A stretch of 64,000 bases of DNA. Source: JADLGL01 sp963667605. Its GTDB lineage: Bacteria; Pseudomonadota; Alphaproteobacteria; Rhizobiales; Kaistiaceae. Under the pieces are notes generated by a model. It saw only the letters and a program-made list of their open reading frames with translations. It had not been told where the DNA came from and ran no database searches. Of the stretch, positions 44,077-53,897 are shown one piece after another (position 1 is the first letter of the stretch; the number at the start of each line of letters is the position of its first letter). A program made the position numbers and the translations under genes. The stretch spans positions 248,001-312,000 of the forward strand of contig CAXXUZ010000001.1 in NCBI GenBank assembly GCA_963667605.2, read 5' to 3'.

Positions 44077-44494
44077 TGGTGTTCCTTTCGTCTACAGTGC
44101 CGACCAGGGGACAACGCGCGGATGGTAGGACGGGCTTTCGCACCATCGTTCCGAGTAGCTGGCCGGCCGATTGGTGGGTGGTCATCCCGGCATCGAGTGC
44201 GCGGAAAGCCGCCCCGAAGCGGTTCCATTGCAGTGCGGCAGGCAGCGGGACGGGGCCGCATAGATGCTGCACAATCCTGGCCTTGTTCGCGAACGACTGG
44301 TCAAGTTCTCCGTCGAGGCTGAACTTGCCGAAATCCGGCAATCGATGTGGCGTAGCGGCCTCCGCAAGGCGGCGATTTGCGCCGTCGGCATCGTCTTTCG
44401 CCATTAGTCTCGCGGCGGCATTGGCGTTCTTGATCAGCCAATCGGCTGAGGTACCCTTCTACGCAACCAAATCGACGCGGCGATCAAGCGAGCG

Positions 44495-44980
44495 TTGGAC
44501 GATCGCTACGCCGCCAGTGTCTCAAGTGCTGCGTTGGATATCGATCCGGTGATCGACCTTGTTGTTCGGTTGAAAGACATTTCCATTTTCGACAGCCTCG
44601 ATCAAGAGGTCGCCCGCATCCCGACGACAATGCTGGCAATCAGTCCCATGGCGCTTCTGACGCCGCGAGATGTTGTCCGATCGGTCGAGATCGCCAATGC
44701 GTGGTTCTCAATCAGGCGCTACGGCGGGCTTGTTATCCTCGGCAACAGCAACACGCCACCCGCTGTCGAACCGGTGCTCGGAGCCGACGACGGCGCCGCC
44801 ATGTCCGCCATCCCCGGCGATGGCGTCTTCCCGCCGGGTTTCGGGCTGCTGTCCGACCCAATCGAAGCCCTCGATGGCCGCGGCCAGATCGACGCCACCG
44901 GCGAAGCCATCGATCTCACAATCAACAGCAGCTTCGGCACTGTGATCGGCTTTAATGGCGAAAGGCGGCGGCAATCGTGA
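44495..44980 (+). CDS. Hypothetical protein, start uncertain
   Basis: A TTG at 44495 opens LDDRYAASVSSAALDIDPVI and the frame continues VVRLKDISIFDSLDQEVARI, FSIRRYGGLVILGNSNTPP and ends LTINSSFGTVIGFNGERRRQ. The frame is open back to 44449 without ATG or GTG, and there is no ribosome site. The region 44077-45100 between bcp and tyrS has no other recognised gene; this may be a remnant. Confidence 0.3.
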   Translation: MDDRYAASVSSAALDIDPVIDLVVRLKDISIFDSLDQEVARIPTTMLAISPMALLTPRDVVRSVEIANAWFSIRRYGGLVILGNSNTPPAVEPVLGADDGAAMSAIPGDGVFPPGFGLLSDPIEALDGRGQIDATGEAIDLTINSSFGTVIGFNGERRRQS

Positions 44981-45100
44981 GGGCCTGTTTGGCAACACCT
45001 TCCAAGTGGCCGGTCCAATGGACAATGCCCAATGGCAATCAATTCGCTGTCTGCGATAACGCCCGGGATCTTCCGGAAGTTGTTCCAATTCCAATAGTTG

Positions 45101-46351
45101 CTAACTCGCCCGCACCAGCACATGGCGCTTCTTGCCAAGCGATAGCTTGATCGCGCCGTCGATCAGGTCGGCACCGCTGAGAATTGTGCCCTCGTCGGCG
45201 AGCGACCGGTCGTTCACCTTGAGTCCGCCGCCGCGAATCTGTCTTCGCGCCTCGCCGTTTGAGCGGACGAGGCCGGCCTCGACAAACAGGCCAAGCGCCG
45301 GCAATCCTTTCGCCAGCACTCCTTTGGCGACGGTGATCGTCGGCAAAGCGACGCCGCTTTCGCCTTCCTCGAAGGTGCGGCGCGCGGTATCCGCTGCCCC
45401 CTCGGCGGCGGCGCGGCCGTGGAGGAGCGCAGTCGCCTCGGTTGCCAGAACCTTCTTCGCATCGTTGATCTGTTGGTCACGCAAATCCGCCAACCGAGCG
45501 ATCTCGTCCAACGGCAGATCGGTAAACAGCTTCAAGAATCGCTCGACATCGCCGTCTTCGCAATTGCGCCAGAACTGCCAATATTCGTAAGGCGACAGCA
45601 TGTCCGGGTTGAGCCAGATCGCCCCCTGCACGGTCTTCCCCATCTTGGCGCCGGAGGCGGTAGTGATGAGCGGGCAGGTGAGAGCGTAAAGCTGCGGCGT
45701 TCCCATTCGCCGGCCGAGATCGATGCCGTTGACGATGTTGCCCCATTGGTCCGATCCACCCATCTGCAGCGTGCAGCCGGTCCGCCGATTGAGCTCCACG
45801 AAATCATAGGCTTGGAGGATCATGTAGTTGAATTCGAGAAAGGAAAGCTCCTGGTCGCGCTCCAGGCGGAGCTTGACCGACTCCATCGACAGCATCCTGT
45901 TTACCGAGAAATGGCGGCCGACATCACGCAGGAAGTCGATATAGTTGACGTCCGACAGCCATTCGGCATTGTCCGACATCGTCGACGATGTCGGCTCCGA
46001 TCCGTAGTCAAGGAATCGCTCGAAGACTCTGAGAAGACTCTTCTTGTTGGTCTCGATCTGCTCGTATTTGAGGAGCTGGCGCGTATGATCCTTGCCTGAC
46101 GGATCGCCGACCAGCGTGGTGCCTCCGCCCATCAAAGTGATCGGCTTGTGGCCGGCTTTCTGAAGCCAGCGCAGCATCATGATTGAGAGAAGATGGCCAA
46201 CATGGAGCGACGGTCCGGTACAATCATAGCCGACATAGGCGACGATGCGGCTGGTGGCGGCGATCTCATCCAGCCCTTCGGCGTCCGACGCTTGATGAAT
46301 GAAGCCGCGCTCGGTGAGCACCTGCAACAGGTCCGACTTGAAAGCGTTCAT
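45101..46351 (-). CDS. tyrS: Tyrosyl-tRNA synthetase
   Basis: Class I enzyme charging tRNA-Tyr. 416 residues from ATG 46349-46351 (a TTG nine bases upstream is in frame but less likely). HIGH motif as GPSLHVGHLLSIM, tyrosine pocket LQAYDFVELNRRTGCTLQMG and GGSDQWGNIVNGIDLGRRMG, KMSKS motif as GAKMGKT, and a C-terminal S4-like RNA-binding region (GEARRQIRGGGLKVNDRSLA). Complete. Confidence 0.96.
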   Translation of the reverse strand: MNAFKSDLLQVLTERGFIHQASDAEGLDEIAATSRIVAYVGYDCTGPSLHVGHLLSIMMLRWLQKAGHKPITLMGGGTTLVGDPSGKDHTRQLLKYEQIETNKKSLLRVFERFLDYGSEPTSSTMSDNAEWLSDVNYIDFLRDVGRHFSVNRMLSMESVKLRLERDQELSFLEFNYMILQAYDFVELNRRTGCTLQMGGSDQWGNIVNGIDLGRRMGTPQLYALTCPLITTASGAKMGKTVQGAIWLNPDMLSPYEYWQFWRNCEDGDVERFLKLFTDLPLDEIARLADLRDQQINDAKKVLATEATALLHGRAAAEGAADTARRTFEEGESGVALPTITVAKGVLAKGLPALGLFVEAGLVRSNGEARRQIRGGGLKVNDRSLADEGTILSGADLIDGAIKLSLGKKRHVLVRAS

Positions 46352-46378
46352 TGCGCGCAAATTCCCGCGAAGACAGGG

Positions 46379-47032
46379 CTATGCTGCGGCGTCTGGGGCA
46401 AGCCTTCGATCGACATAGGCGGCGCAAGCTTCGATCAATTCATCGACAAAGCCGTCGAAGAAATGATTGGCGCCCTTGATGGTCTCGTGATCGATGATGA
46501 TGCCCTTTTGCGACTTCAGCTTGTCGACAAGGGCCTGAACGTCCTTTTGCGGTACCACCTTGTCCTGGTCACCTTGGATGATCAGTCCGGAAGACGGACA
46601 CGGCGCAAGGAATGTGAAATCATGCAAATTGGCCGGCGGCGCAATTGAAATGAAACCGGCTATTTCCGGTCGCCGCATCAACAACTGCATCCCGATCCAC
46701 GCGCCGAAGGAAAAACCGGCGACCCAGGCGCCGACGGCTTCGGGATGGACGGTCTGAGCCCAATCGAGTGCGGCGGCGGCATCGGAAAGCTCACCCGAGC
46801 CGTGATCGAACGCGCCCTGGCTCCGGCCGACACCGCGAAAATTGAATCGCAGCACCGCAAATCCCCGTATCACGAACATGTAGAACAGCTGATAGGTGAT
46901 CTTGTTGTTCATTGTGCCGCCGAATTGCGGATGTGGGTGCAGAACAATTGCAATCGGCGCAGTCCGGTCCTTCGACGGTTGGAACCGACCTTCAAGTCGC
47001 CCTGCTGGGCCAGTGAAAACAACTTCTGGCAT
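46379..47032 (-). CDS. Alpha/beta hydrolase (dienelactone-hydrolase-like)
   Basis: 217 residues, cytoplasmic. HPHPQFGGTMNNKITYQLFY is the oxyanion region, FNFRGVGRSQGAFDHG the family loop, GFSFGAWIGMQLL the nucleophile Ser elbow, QGDQDKVVP the acid and ANHFFDG the His. This small hydrolase commonly sits next to the alphaproteobacterial suf cluster; substrate unknown. It lies 27 bases downstream of the tyrS start and is transcribed toward it. Confidence 0.9.
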   Translation of the reverse strand: MPEVVFTGPAGRLEGRFQPSKDRTAPIAIVLHPHPQFGGTMNNKITYQLFYMFVIRGFAVLRFNFRGVGRSQGAFDHGSGELSDAAAALDWAQTVHPEAVGAWVAGFSFGAWIGMQLLMRRPEIAGFISIAPPANLHDFTFLAPCPSSGLIIQGDQDKVVPQKDVQALVDKLKSQKGIIIDHETIKGANHFFDGFVDELIEACAAYVDRRLAPDAAA

Positions 47033-47231
47033 TGCGGCCTTAACTTCTCCGTTTCCGACTCTTATGGCTGTGACAACAAAACGTCGTCTGAGCGGCTTGA
47101 CACCGCCCGGCGGCTCATAGAGTTTAGAACTGTTCCAAGAACCAGTGCGGTAGCCTAGCGTCTCGACCCGGTCTCATATCACGTAGTCGGGGCTCGTTTT
47201 CAAGGTTTTTGCTGGCTTCACCGGACCGATC

Positions 47232-48404
47232 ATGGCAGCGGCTGAACGAACATATCTCGATTACAATGCCGGGGTACCGCTTCGTCCCGAGGCTCGGGCG
47301 GTGTTGTCGGCAACTCTCGGGGTCGGCAATGCCTCCTCGGTTCATGCCGAGGGGAGGCGGGCCGGAGGCCTGATCGAGAATGCCAGATCGGCAGTGGCGG
47401 CGCTGGTTGCGGCGGATGCGAAGCAGGTCACCTTCACTAGCGGCGGCTCGGAGGCGAACTGCACGGTTTTGTTCCCGACAGTCGTGATCGGCGGCCAAGC
47501 GAAACCGGTGGACCGATTGCTGATCGGCGCAACCGAACACCCGTCGGTCCGCACTGGCGGTCGGTTTGATACCGACAAGGTCGATGAGATCCCGGTCGAT
47601 GGGGAGGGCCGGATCGAGATCGAAGCGCTGGAGGCGGCCCTTTCTTTTGCCGCCGATCGCGGCGAAGCCGTGCTGGTTTCGGTCATGCTTGCCAACAACG
47701 AAACCGGCACGATCCAGCCGGTTGCGGAGATCACCCAGATCGCGCGCGGCCATGGCGCTTGGGTTCACACCGATGCTGCTCAGGCGGCGGGACGAATTCC
47801 GGTCGACATCGGCACGCTGGGTGTTGATTTTCTCACCTTGTCGGCCCACAAACTCGGCGGCCCTCAAGGGTGCGGTGCGATAATCCGCCGCTCCGAGGAT
47901 GTCAGTTTCAAGCCGCTAATTACCGGCGGCGACCAAGAATATCGCCTTCGTGCCGGCACCGAAAATGTGGCCGCGATCGCGGGATTCGGAGAAGCGGCCA
48001 AAGCAGCGGCGGGCGATCTGGCCATGGTCGATCATTGGCGACGCTGGCGGGATCGGTTCGCCGCTTCTGTCGCCGACATTGGCGAAATCACCATCTTCTC
48101 AGGCAGGGCGGAACGGCTGCCGCAAACGCTGTGTCTCGCAGTCGACAGGGTTAGCGCCGAAACCATGTTGATCGGCCTCGATCTAGAGGGTGTTGCGGTT
48201 TCGTCGGGTTCGGCATGCTCCTCCGGCAAAGTCGGCCCGAGCCATGTTCTCGCCGCGATGGGCGTTGCTCCGGAACGGGCGCGGAGCACCATTCGCATCA
48301 GTTTCGGTTGGGATACCGACGAAAAAGACCTAGATAAGTTGGAAATCGCCTTGCGCCGCATAGTCGAACGCATTTCGGCAATGGGAGACGAAAGAGCGGC
48401 CTAA
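47232..48404 (+). CDS. Cysteine desulfurase, NifS/IscS-like (first gene of suf cluster)
   Basis: PLP enzyme that takes sulfur from cysteine. 390 residues, RTYLDYNAGVPLRPEARAVL, VTFTSGGSEANCTVLF, HTDAAQAAGRIPVDI, PLP lysine in LTLSAHKLGGPQGCGAI and the persulfide Cys in SSGSACSSGKVGPSHVL (group I-type loop). ATG 47232. 51 bases upstream of sufB, so co-transcribed. A second desulfurase of the SufS type lies later in the same operon. Confidence 0.93.
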   Translation: MAAAERTYLDYNAGVPLRPEARAVLSATLGVGNASSVHAEGRRAGGLIENARSAVAALVAADAKQVTFTSGGSEANCTVLFPTVVIGGQAKPVDRLLIGATEHPSVRTGGRFDTDKVDEIPVDGEGRIEIEALEAALSFAADRGEAVLVSVMLANNETGTIQPVAEITQIARGHGAWVHTDAAQAAGRIPVDIGTLGVDFLTLSAHKLGGPQGCGAIIRRSEDVSFKPLITGGDQEYRLRAGTENVAAIAGFGEAAKAAAGDLAMVDHWRRWRDRFAASVADIGEITIFSGRAERLPQTLCLAVDRVSAETMLIGLDLEGVAVSSGSACSSGKVGPSHVLAAMGVAPERARSTIRISFGWDTDEKDLDKLEIALRRIVERISAMGDERAA

Positions 48405-48455
48405 ACGATATCGCTCACCCGCGGTCCTTGAAACCGCTGTGGATGGAGTAATTTG

Positions 48456-49931
48456 ATGCCTGCAGTCCGCGAGACCGTCGATCGGGTCCGCCAGATCGAC
48501 GTCGACCGTTACAAATATGGATTCGCTACCGACATCGAGTCGGAAAAGGCCCCTAAGGGCCTCAGCGAGGACACGGTTCGATTCATCTCCAAGAAGAAGA
48601 ACGAGCCAGCCTGGATGCTGGAATGGCGGCTCACCGCCTTCCGCCGTTGGCTCACGCTAAAGGAGCCGACCTGGGCGCGCGTCAGCTATCCCAAGATCGA
48701 CTTCCAGGACATGTATTACTTCGCCGCGCCCAAGGCCGGGGCGTCTTATGAAAGTCTCGACGAGGTTCCCACAGAAATCCTGGAAACCTACGAAAAGCTT
48801 GGCGTTCCATTGCGTGAGCGTGAAGTGCTGCTCGGCATCGAGCCCAAATCACCCGGTGTTGCGGTTGATGCGGTGTTCGACAGCGTTTCGGTGGCCACCA
48901 CCTTCCGCGAGGAACTGGCCAAGGCCGGCGTTCTGTTCATGCCGATCTCCGAGGCGATCCATAAGCACCCCGAGATCGTCAGAAAATATCTCGGTTCGGT
49001 GGTTCCGATCACCGATAATTTTTTCGCCACGCTCAACTCGGCGGTCTTCTCCGATGGGTCGTTCGTTTATGTGCCCGAGGGCGTCCGCTGCCCGATGGAA
49101 TTGTCGACCTATTTCCGCATCAATGAGCGCAACACCGGCCAGTTCGAGCGTACGCTAATCATCGCCGAGAAGGGTGCCTATGTCAGCTATCTCGAGGGCT
49201 GCACCGCGCCAATGCGGGACGAAAACCAGCTCCATGCAGCCGTGGTCGAACTGGTGGCGCTGGACGACGCTGAGATCAAATACTCGACGGTTCAGAATTG
49301 GTATCCGGGCGACAAGGACGGCCTGGGTGGCATCTACAACTTCGTCACCAAACGCGGTGACTGTCGCGGCGCTCGCTCGAAGATCTCGTGGACCCAGGTC
49401 GAAACCGGCTCGGCGATTACCTGGAAATATCCCAGCTGCATTTTACGTGGCGACGGTTCGGTCGGAGAATTCTTTTCGATCGCGGTGTCGAACGGTCATC
49501 AGCAGGTCGATTCCGGCACCAAGATGACGCATCTCGGCAAGAATACGAAAAGCCGCATCGTCTCCAAGGGGATCGCCGCCGGACAGTCGTCGAACACTTA
49601 TCGCGGCCTGGTCTCGGCTCATCGCAAGGCGACCAATGTCCGCAATTACACCGTCTGCGATTCGCTGTTGATCGGCGACAGAAGCGGCGCCCACACCATC
49701 CCCTATATCGAAGCGAAGAATTCCGCTGTCGTGTTCGAACATGAGGCAACGACCTCGAAGATCGGCGACGACCAGTTGTTCTATTGCCTCCAGCGCGGCA
49801 TCTCCGAGGAGGAGGCGGTGGCGCTGATCGTCAACGGTTTCGTTCGTGAAGTGATCCAGCAATTGCCGATGGAGTTCGCAGTCGAGGCGCAGAAGCTGAT
49901 CGGCGTCAGCCTCGAAGGCAGCGTCGGTTAG
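48456..49931 (+). CDS. sufB: Fe-S cluster assembly scaffold SufB
   Basis: 491 residues, core of the SufBCD complex where clusters are built. ATG 48456 with GGAG upstream (a TTG at 48453 is in frame). Signatures: KKNEPAWMLEWRLTAFRRWL, SVVPITDNFFATLNSAVFSD, VSYLEGCTAPMRDENQLHAA and NYTVCDSLLIGDRSGAHTIP, with conserved Cys and His expected to hold the nascent cluster. Complete. Confidence 0.96.
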   Translation: MPAVRETVDRVRQIDVDRYKYGFATDIESEKAPKGLSEDTVRFISKKKNEPAWMLEWRLTAFRRWLTLKEPTWARVSYPKIDFQDMYYFAAPKAGASYESLDEVPTEILETYEKLGVPLREREVLLGIEPKSPGVAVDAVFDSVSVATTFREELAKAGVLFMPISEAIHKHPEIVRKYLGSVVPITDNFFATLNSAVFSDGSFVYVPEGVRCPMELSTYFRINERNTGQFERTLIIAEKGAYVSYLEGCTAPMRDENQLHAAVVELVALDDAEIKYSTVQNWYPGDKDGLGGIYNFVTKRGDCRGARSKISWTQVETGSAITWKYPSCILRGDGSVGEFFSIAVSNGHQQVDSGTKMTHLGKNTKSRIVSKGIAAGQSSNTYRGLVSAHRKATNVRNYTVCDSLLIGDRSGAHTIPYIEAKNSAVVFEHEATTSKIGDDQLFYCLQRGISEEEAVALIVNGFVREVIQQLPMEFAVEAQKLIGVSLEGSVG

Positions 49932-49989
49932 GGATCCGGGATGAGCGTCACCACCAATTCGGTCGATGGCATCGCGCCGTTGGAGGCCA

Positions 49990-50754
49990 ATGATCGTGCT
50001 GCTTGAGGTCAAGAATCTACACGTCAAGGTCGGCGATGGCGGTCGCCAGATTCTTCGCGGTGTCGATCTGACGATCGACTCCGGCGAAGTGCACGCGATC
50101 ATGGGGCCGAACGGGTCCGGCAAATCGACCCTCGCCCATGTGCTCGCCGGCAAGCAGGGCTACGATGTGACCGACGGCACTGTGCTGTTCGACGGCAACG
50201 ACCTGCTTGCGCTAAAGCCGGACGAGCGCGCAGCCACGGGTGTATTTCTGGCTTTCCAATATCCAGTTGAGATACCTGGTGTCGCCGGAATCACATTCCT
50301 CAAGACCGCGCTTAACTCCCAGCGAAAGGCACGAGGAGAAGCGGAACTCACTACACCGGACTTCATGCGGCTGATCAAAGAGGCCTCGGTGCGGCTTCAC
50401 ATGACTCCGGAAATGCTGCGCCGGCCGGTGAACACTGGCTTCTCCGGTGGCGAGAAGAAACGGAACGAAATCCTGCAAATGGCGCTGCTGGAGCCGCGGC
50501 TCGCGATCCTCGATGAGACCGACTCCGGGCTCGATATCGACGCCCTCAGGATCGTATCCAGGGGCGTGAATGCGTTGCGGAACCAGGACCGTGGAATGTT
50601 GGTGATCACCCATTATCAGCGTCTTCTCAATCACATCGTGCCCGACAAGGTTCACGTGATGTCGGCGGGCCGAATCGTCCGCTCCAGTGGCAAGGAATTG
50701 GCACTCGAACTCGAAGAGCATGGCTACGCCGCATATGACGTTCACGCCGCTTGA
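49990..50754 (+). CDS. sufC: SUF ATPase SufC
   Basis: ABC-type ATPase that drives conformational change of SufB-SufD. 254 residues from ATG 49990: Walker A IMGPNGSGKSTLAHVL, the SufC-typical FLAFQYPVEIPGVAG, signature FSGGEKKRNEILQM and Walker B LAILDETDSGLDIDALR. An earlier frame start at 49966 is less likely. Confidence 0.96.
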   Translation: MIVLLEVKNLHVKVGDGGRQILRGVDLTIDSGEVHAIMGPNGSGKSTLAHVLAGKQGYDVTDGTVLFDGNDLLALKPDERAATGVFLAFQYPVEIPGVAGITFLKTALNSQRKARGEAELTTPDFMRLIKEASVRLHMTPEMLRRPVNTGFSGGEKKRNEILQMALLEPRLAILDETDSGLDIDALRIVSRGVNALRNQDRGMLVITHYQRLLNHIVPDKVHVMSAGRIVRSSGKELALELEEHGYAAYDVHAA

Positions 50755-50766
50755 GGCACATCTGAT

Positions 50767-52110
50767 ATGTCCGCCGAACCACGCTCCATGAAGACCGAAG
50801 CCGAGCAGGGCCTGGCCCAGCAATTCATCGCCGCTCGCGACGACTTGCCGGGTTCGCCGGCGGTCGCCGAGCGTCGCGACGCCGCCTTCGCGCTTTTCGA
50901 GCGGCTCGGTTTGCCGCACCGCCGGATCGAGGCTTGGAAATACACCGATCTCAGGGCGCGGATGCGGAAAGCGCTGCCGATCGCTCCAACGCCCTCAGTG
51001 GACCAGGTGGAGCGCACGCTGGCCGCATCGTCGACCTTCGCCGATCTTGATCACTACCGTCTGGTCCTCGCCGACGGCTACTTCCAAGAGCCGCTTTCGG
51101 ACCGCGAGGCGATGCTCGCTGAGGGCATCGAGATCGCGACGCTGGTGGAGTTCTTGGGTTCCGATGGAACTAGCTCCGTGGAGGCGCTGCACGATCCCGA
51201 GGGCGCCGGGGGCGACGCGATGATCGCGCTCAACGCCGCCCTTGCCTCTGATGGTGTTGTCATCCGAATGCCGGACGGCTGCCTGCCGTCCAAGCCGATC
51301 GAGATCGTTCATGTCAGCACCGTGGGAACGCCGGCATCAGCTTGGTTTACACGCAGCGTTGCCACGATCGGGGCCGGTGCCAAGGCACGGCTGCTGGTGA
51401 GCCATGTCGGCCCGGATGGGGTCGCCTATCGGAGCAACAGTTTTGTCGCGGTGGACATGGCGGAAGCCGCTGAGATTGCTTTCGTTGACCTCCAATCCGA
51501 GGGCGATGCGGCTCAACATGTCACGACCTTCTCGGCTGAATTGGCCAAGGAATCGAAGCTGCGACATCTCTCGGTCGCGTCCGGCGCTGCGCTCTCGCGG
51601 CTGCAGGGCTTCGTGACGATCAAGGGTGAGCGCGCCGACCTTAGCGTCAGCGGGGCCAACATGCTGTCGCGTTCCCAACATGGCGACATCACTTGGCGGA
51701 TCGATCATGCCGTTCCCGGTGCGACCAGCCGGGTGCTCTACAAGAGCGCTGTCGCCGATACCGCGTTCGGAGCGTTTCAGGGGCTGATCCTGGTCCGCGC
51801 CGGCGCGCCGAAGACCGACGGCAAGATGATGACCCGGACGCTGCTGCTCTCGGACGAGGCACAGTTCGCCGCCAAGCCCGAACTCGAGATTTACGCCGAT
51901 GATGTTCAATGCGGACATGGCGCGACCATCGGCAAGATCGATGAGACGGCGCTGTTCTATTTGATGTCGCGCGGGATACCTCGGACAGATGCCGAGGCAC
52001 TGTTGATTCGAGCCTACCTGGCCGAAGCGTTGGCGCCGATCGGTGACAAGGCTATTGCGGCCTCGCTGGAGCCGATCCTCGCCGCCTGGCCGGAGCAAAG
52101 GGCGCTATGA
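50767..52110 (+). CDS. sufD: SufD scaffold protein
   Basis: 447 residues, partner of SufB. RRIEAWKYTDLRARMRKALP near the start, IEIVHVSTVGTP, then DDVQCGHGATIGKIDETALF and LMSRGIPRTDAEALLIRAYL, the family end. Starts 12 bases after sufC; its stop overlaps sufS by ATGA, so the genes are translationally coupled. Confidence 0.95.
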   Translation: MSAEPRSMKTEAEQGLAQQFIAARDDLPGSPAVAERRDAAFALFERLGLPHRRIEAWKYTDLRARMRKALPIAPTPSVDQVERTLAASSTFADLDHYRLVLADGYFQEPLSDREAMLAEGIEIATLVEFLGSDGTSSVEALHDPEGAGGDAMIALNAALASDGVVIRMPDGCLPSKPIEIVHVSTVGTPASAWFTRSVATIGAGAKARLLVSHVGPDGVAYRSNSFVAVDMAEAAEIAFVDLQSEGDAAQHVTTFSAELAKESKLRHLSVASGAALSRLQGFVTIKGERADLSVSGANMLSRSQHGDITWRIDHAVPGATSRVLYKSAVADTAFGAFQGLILVRAGAPKTDGKMMTRTLLLSDEAQFAAKPELEIYADDVQCGHGATIGKIDETALFYLMSRGIPRTDAEALLIRAYLAEALAPIGDKAIAASLEPILAAWPEQRAL

Positions 52111-53363
52111 ACGAGGCTTTGAGGCCCGCTCACGCAGAGACCTATGATGTCGAGGCCATTCGCAGCGATTTTCCGATTCTGTCACGGCTGGTTTATGGCA
52201 AGCCACTGATCTATCTGGACAATGGCGCGTCGGCGCAGAAGCCGCGGCAGGTGATCGAGCGGATCTCCAGCGCTTATTCGGAGGACTATGCCAACGTTCA
52301 TCGTGGGCTGCATTTCCTGTCGAGCGCATCGACCGAGGCTTATGAGGGCGCGCGCGAGACTGTTCGGCGTTTTCTGAACGCGGAGTCGGCGGACGAAATC
52401 GTCTTCACCCGGTCGTCGACCGAAGCCCTCAATCTCGTCGCGTCTTCTCTCGGAGCCACCAGGCTCCAGTCCGGCGACGAGATCGTCCTGTCGATCATGG
52501 AGCACCACTCCAACATCGTCCCGTGGCACTTTCATCGAGAGCGCGGCGGGGCGGTGATCAAATGGGTCCCGGTCGGCGAGGACGGATCATTCTCGATCGA
52601 GGCGTTCGGGAAGGCCTTGACGTCGCGCACCAAGATCGTCGCCATCACCCATATGTCGAATGTTCTGGGTACCATCGTGCCGATCAAGGAGGTCTGCGCC
52701 ATCGCCCACGCGCGCGGCATTCCCGTTATCGTCGATGGCAGCCAGGCGGCGGTCCATCTGCCGGTCGACGTACGGGATCTCGGCTGCGATTTTTACATTT
52801 TCACCGGCCACAAACTTTACGGTCCGACCGGAATTGGCGTTCTCTACGGGCGTGCCGATCGTCTGGCCGAACTTCCGCCCTATCAGGGAGGTGGCGAAAT
52901 GATCCGCGAGGTGACGACCGACGCCGTCACTTATGAGGTGCCGCCGCACCGGTTCGAAGCCGGGACACCGCCGATCGTCCAGGCGATTGGGCTAGGGGCC
53001 GCGCTTGAGTATATCGAGGGCATCGGCCGAGATCGGATCGCCCGACACGAAGCCGACCTCCTGAATCACGCCCAGCAGTGCCTGTGCGAGGTCGACGGGC
53101 TTCGTATCTTTGGCACCAGCCCAGACAAGGGCGCGATCATCGCCTTTAATGTTGATGGCATACACGCCCACGACATTTCCACCATCGTCGATCATGAGGG
53201 CGTCGCCATTCGAGCCGGCACCCATTGTGCGCAGCCTTTGCTCGCCCGCTTTGGCGAGGTCGCTACCTGCAGGGCTTCATTTGGCCTTTACAACAACCAC
53301 GACGAAGTTGATCGACTGCTTGACGCCTTGGTCAAGGCGAAGTCGCTTTTCGCCGACAGCTGA
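52107..53363 (+). CDS. sufS: Cysteine desulfurase SufS
   Basis: 418 residues, supplies sulfur to SufB. AIRSDFPILSRLVYGKPLIY, LDNGASAQKPRQVIERI, HRGLHFLSSASTEAYEGARE, PLP lysine in FTGHKLYGPTGIGVLYG, and catalytic Cys in AIRAGTHCAQPLLARFG (group II). No separate SufE or SufU is in the window. Overlaps sufD. Confidence 0.96.
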   Translation: MNEALRPAHAETYDVEAIRSDFPILSRLVYGKPLIYLDNGASAQKPRQVIERISSAYSEDYANVHRGLHFLSSASTEAYEGARETVRRFLNAESADEIVFTRSSTEALNLVASSLGATRLQSGDEIVLSIMEHHSNIVPWHFHRERGGAVIKWVPVGEDGSFSIEAFGKALTSRTKIVAITHMSNVLGTIVPIKEVCAIAHARGIPVIVDGSQAAVHLPVDVRDLGCDFYIFTGHKLYGPTGIGVLYGRADRLAELPPYQGGGEMIREVTTDAVTYEVPPHRFEAGTPPIVQAIGLGAALEYIEGIGRDRIARHEADLLNHAQQCLCEVDGLRIFGTSPDKGAIIAFNVDGIHAHDISTIVDHEGVAIRAGTHCAQPLLARFGEVATCRASFGLYNNHDEVDRLLDALVKAKSLFADS

Positions 53364-53385
53364 TCGATCCGAGAGGGCACTTACA

Positions 53386-53868
53386 ATGAAGGCTGCCAAG
53401 ACCCAAATACAACAGAAGACCTTGAGTCAGCCGATTTCGACAGGGCAAGAGAAGGGATCGGGCACCATGGACGAGGCGACGATGACCGATCGTGACTCAG
53501 CACCGGAATTGGCGCCTGCCACCGAGCGCGCAGATGAAGGATCTGTGATCCCGACAGAGGAATTGGAGCGACTATCCGACGACATCATCGCCGCCCTCAA
53601 GACTGTCAATGACCCTGAGATTCCAGCTGACATCTATGAGTTGGGCCTGATCTATCGGATCGACATCGACGACGATCGCAACGTTGTTATCGATATGACG
53701 CTGACAGCGCCTGCCTGTCCGGTGGCCGGCGAGATGCCCGGCTGGGTCGAAAATGCCGTCGCCATCGTGCCAGGCGTCGGCCATGTCGAGGTCAAAATGG
53801 TGTTTGACCCGCCGTGGACGGCCGAGAGAATGTCCGACGAAGCCAAGGTCGCGATGAACTGGTACTAA
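53386..53868 (+). CDS. DUF59/MIP18-type Fe-S assembly protein (SufT-like)
   Basis: 160 residues; an N-terminal variable, Gln/Thr-rich extension of about 65 residues, then the DUF59 domain: DIIAALKTVNDPEIPADIYE, LGLIYRIDIDDDRNVVIDMT, LTAPACPVAGEMPGWVENAV and VKMVFDPPWTAERMSDEAK. These proteins help cluster transfer or maturation in SUF operons. ATG 53386, 22 bases after sufS. Confidence 0.92.
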   Translation: MKAAKTQIQQKTLSQPISTGQEKGSGTMDEATMTDRDSAPELAPATERADEGSVIPTEELERLSDDIIAALKTVNDPEIPADIYELGLIYRIDIDDDRNVVIDMTLTAPACPVAGEMPGWVENAVAIVPGVGHVEVKMVFDPPWTAERMSDEAKVAMNWY

Positions 53869-53897
53869 TTCACTACGCAGGAGTGTAGATTGTGACG

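Noticed and set aside
44036..44404. 122-codon minus-strand frame upstream of bcp
   Set aside because: It overlaps the bcp start by 41 bases and has no family resemblance; not listed as a gene, though a small upstream gene cannot be excluded.
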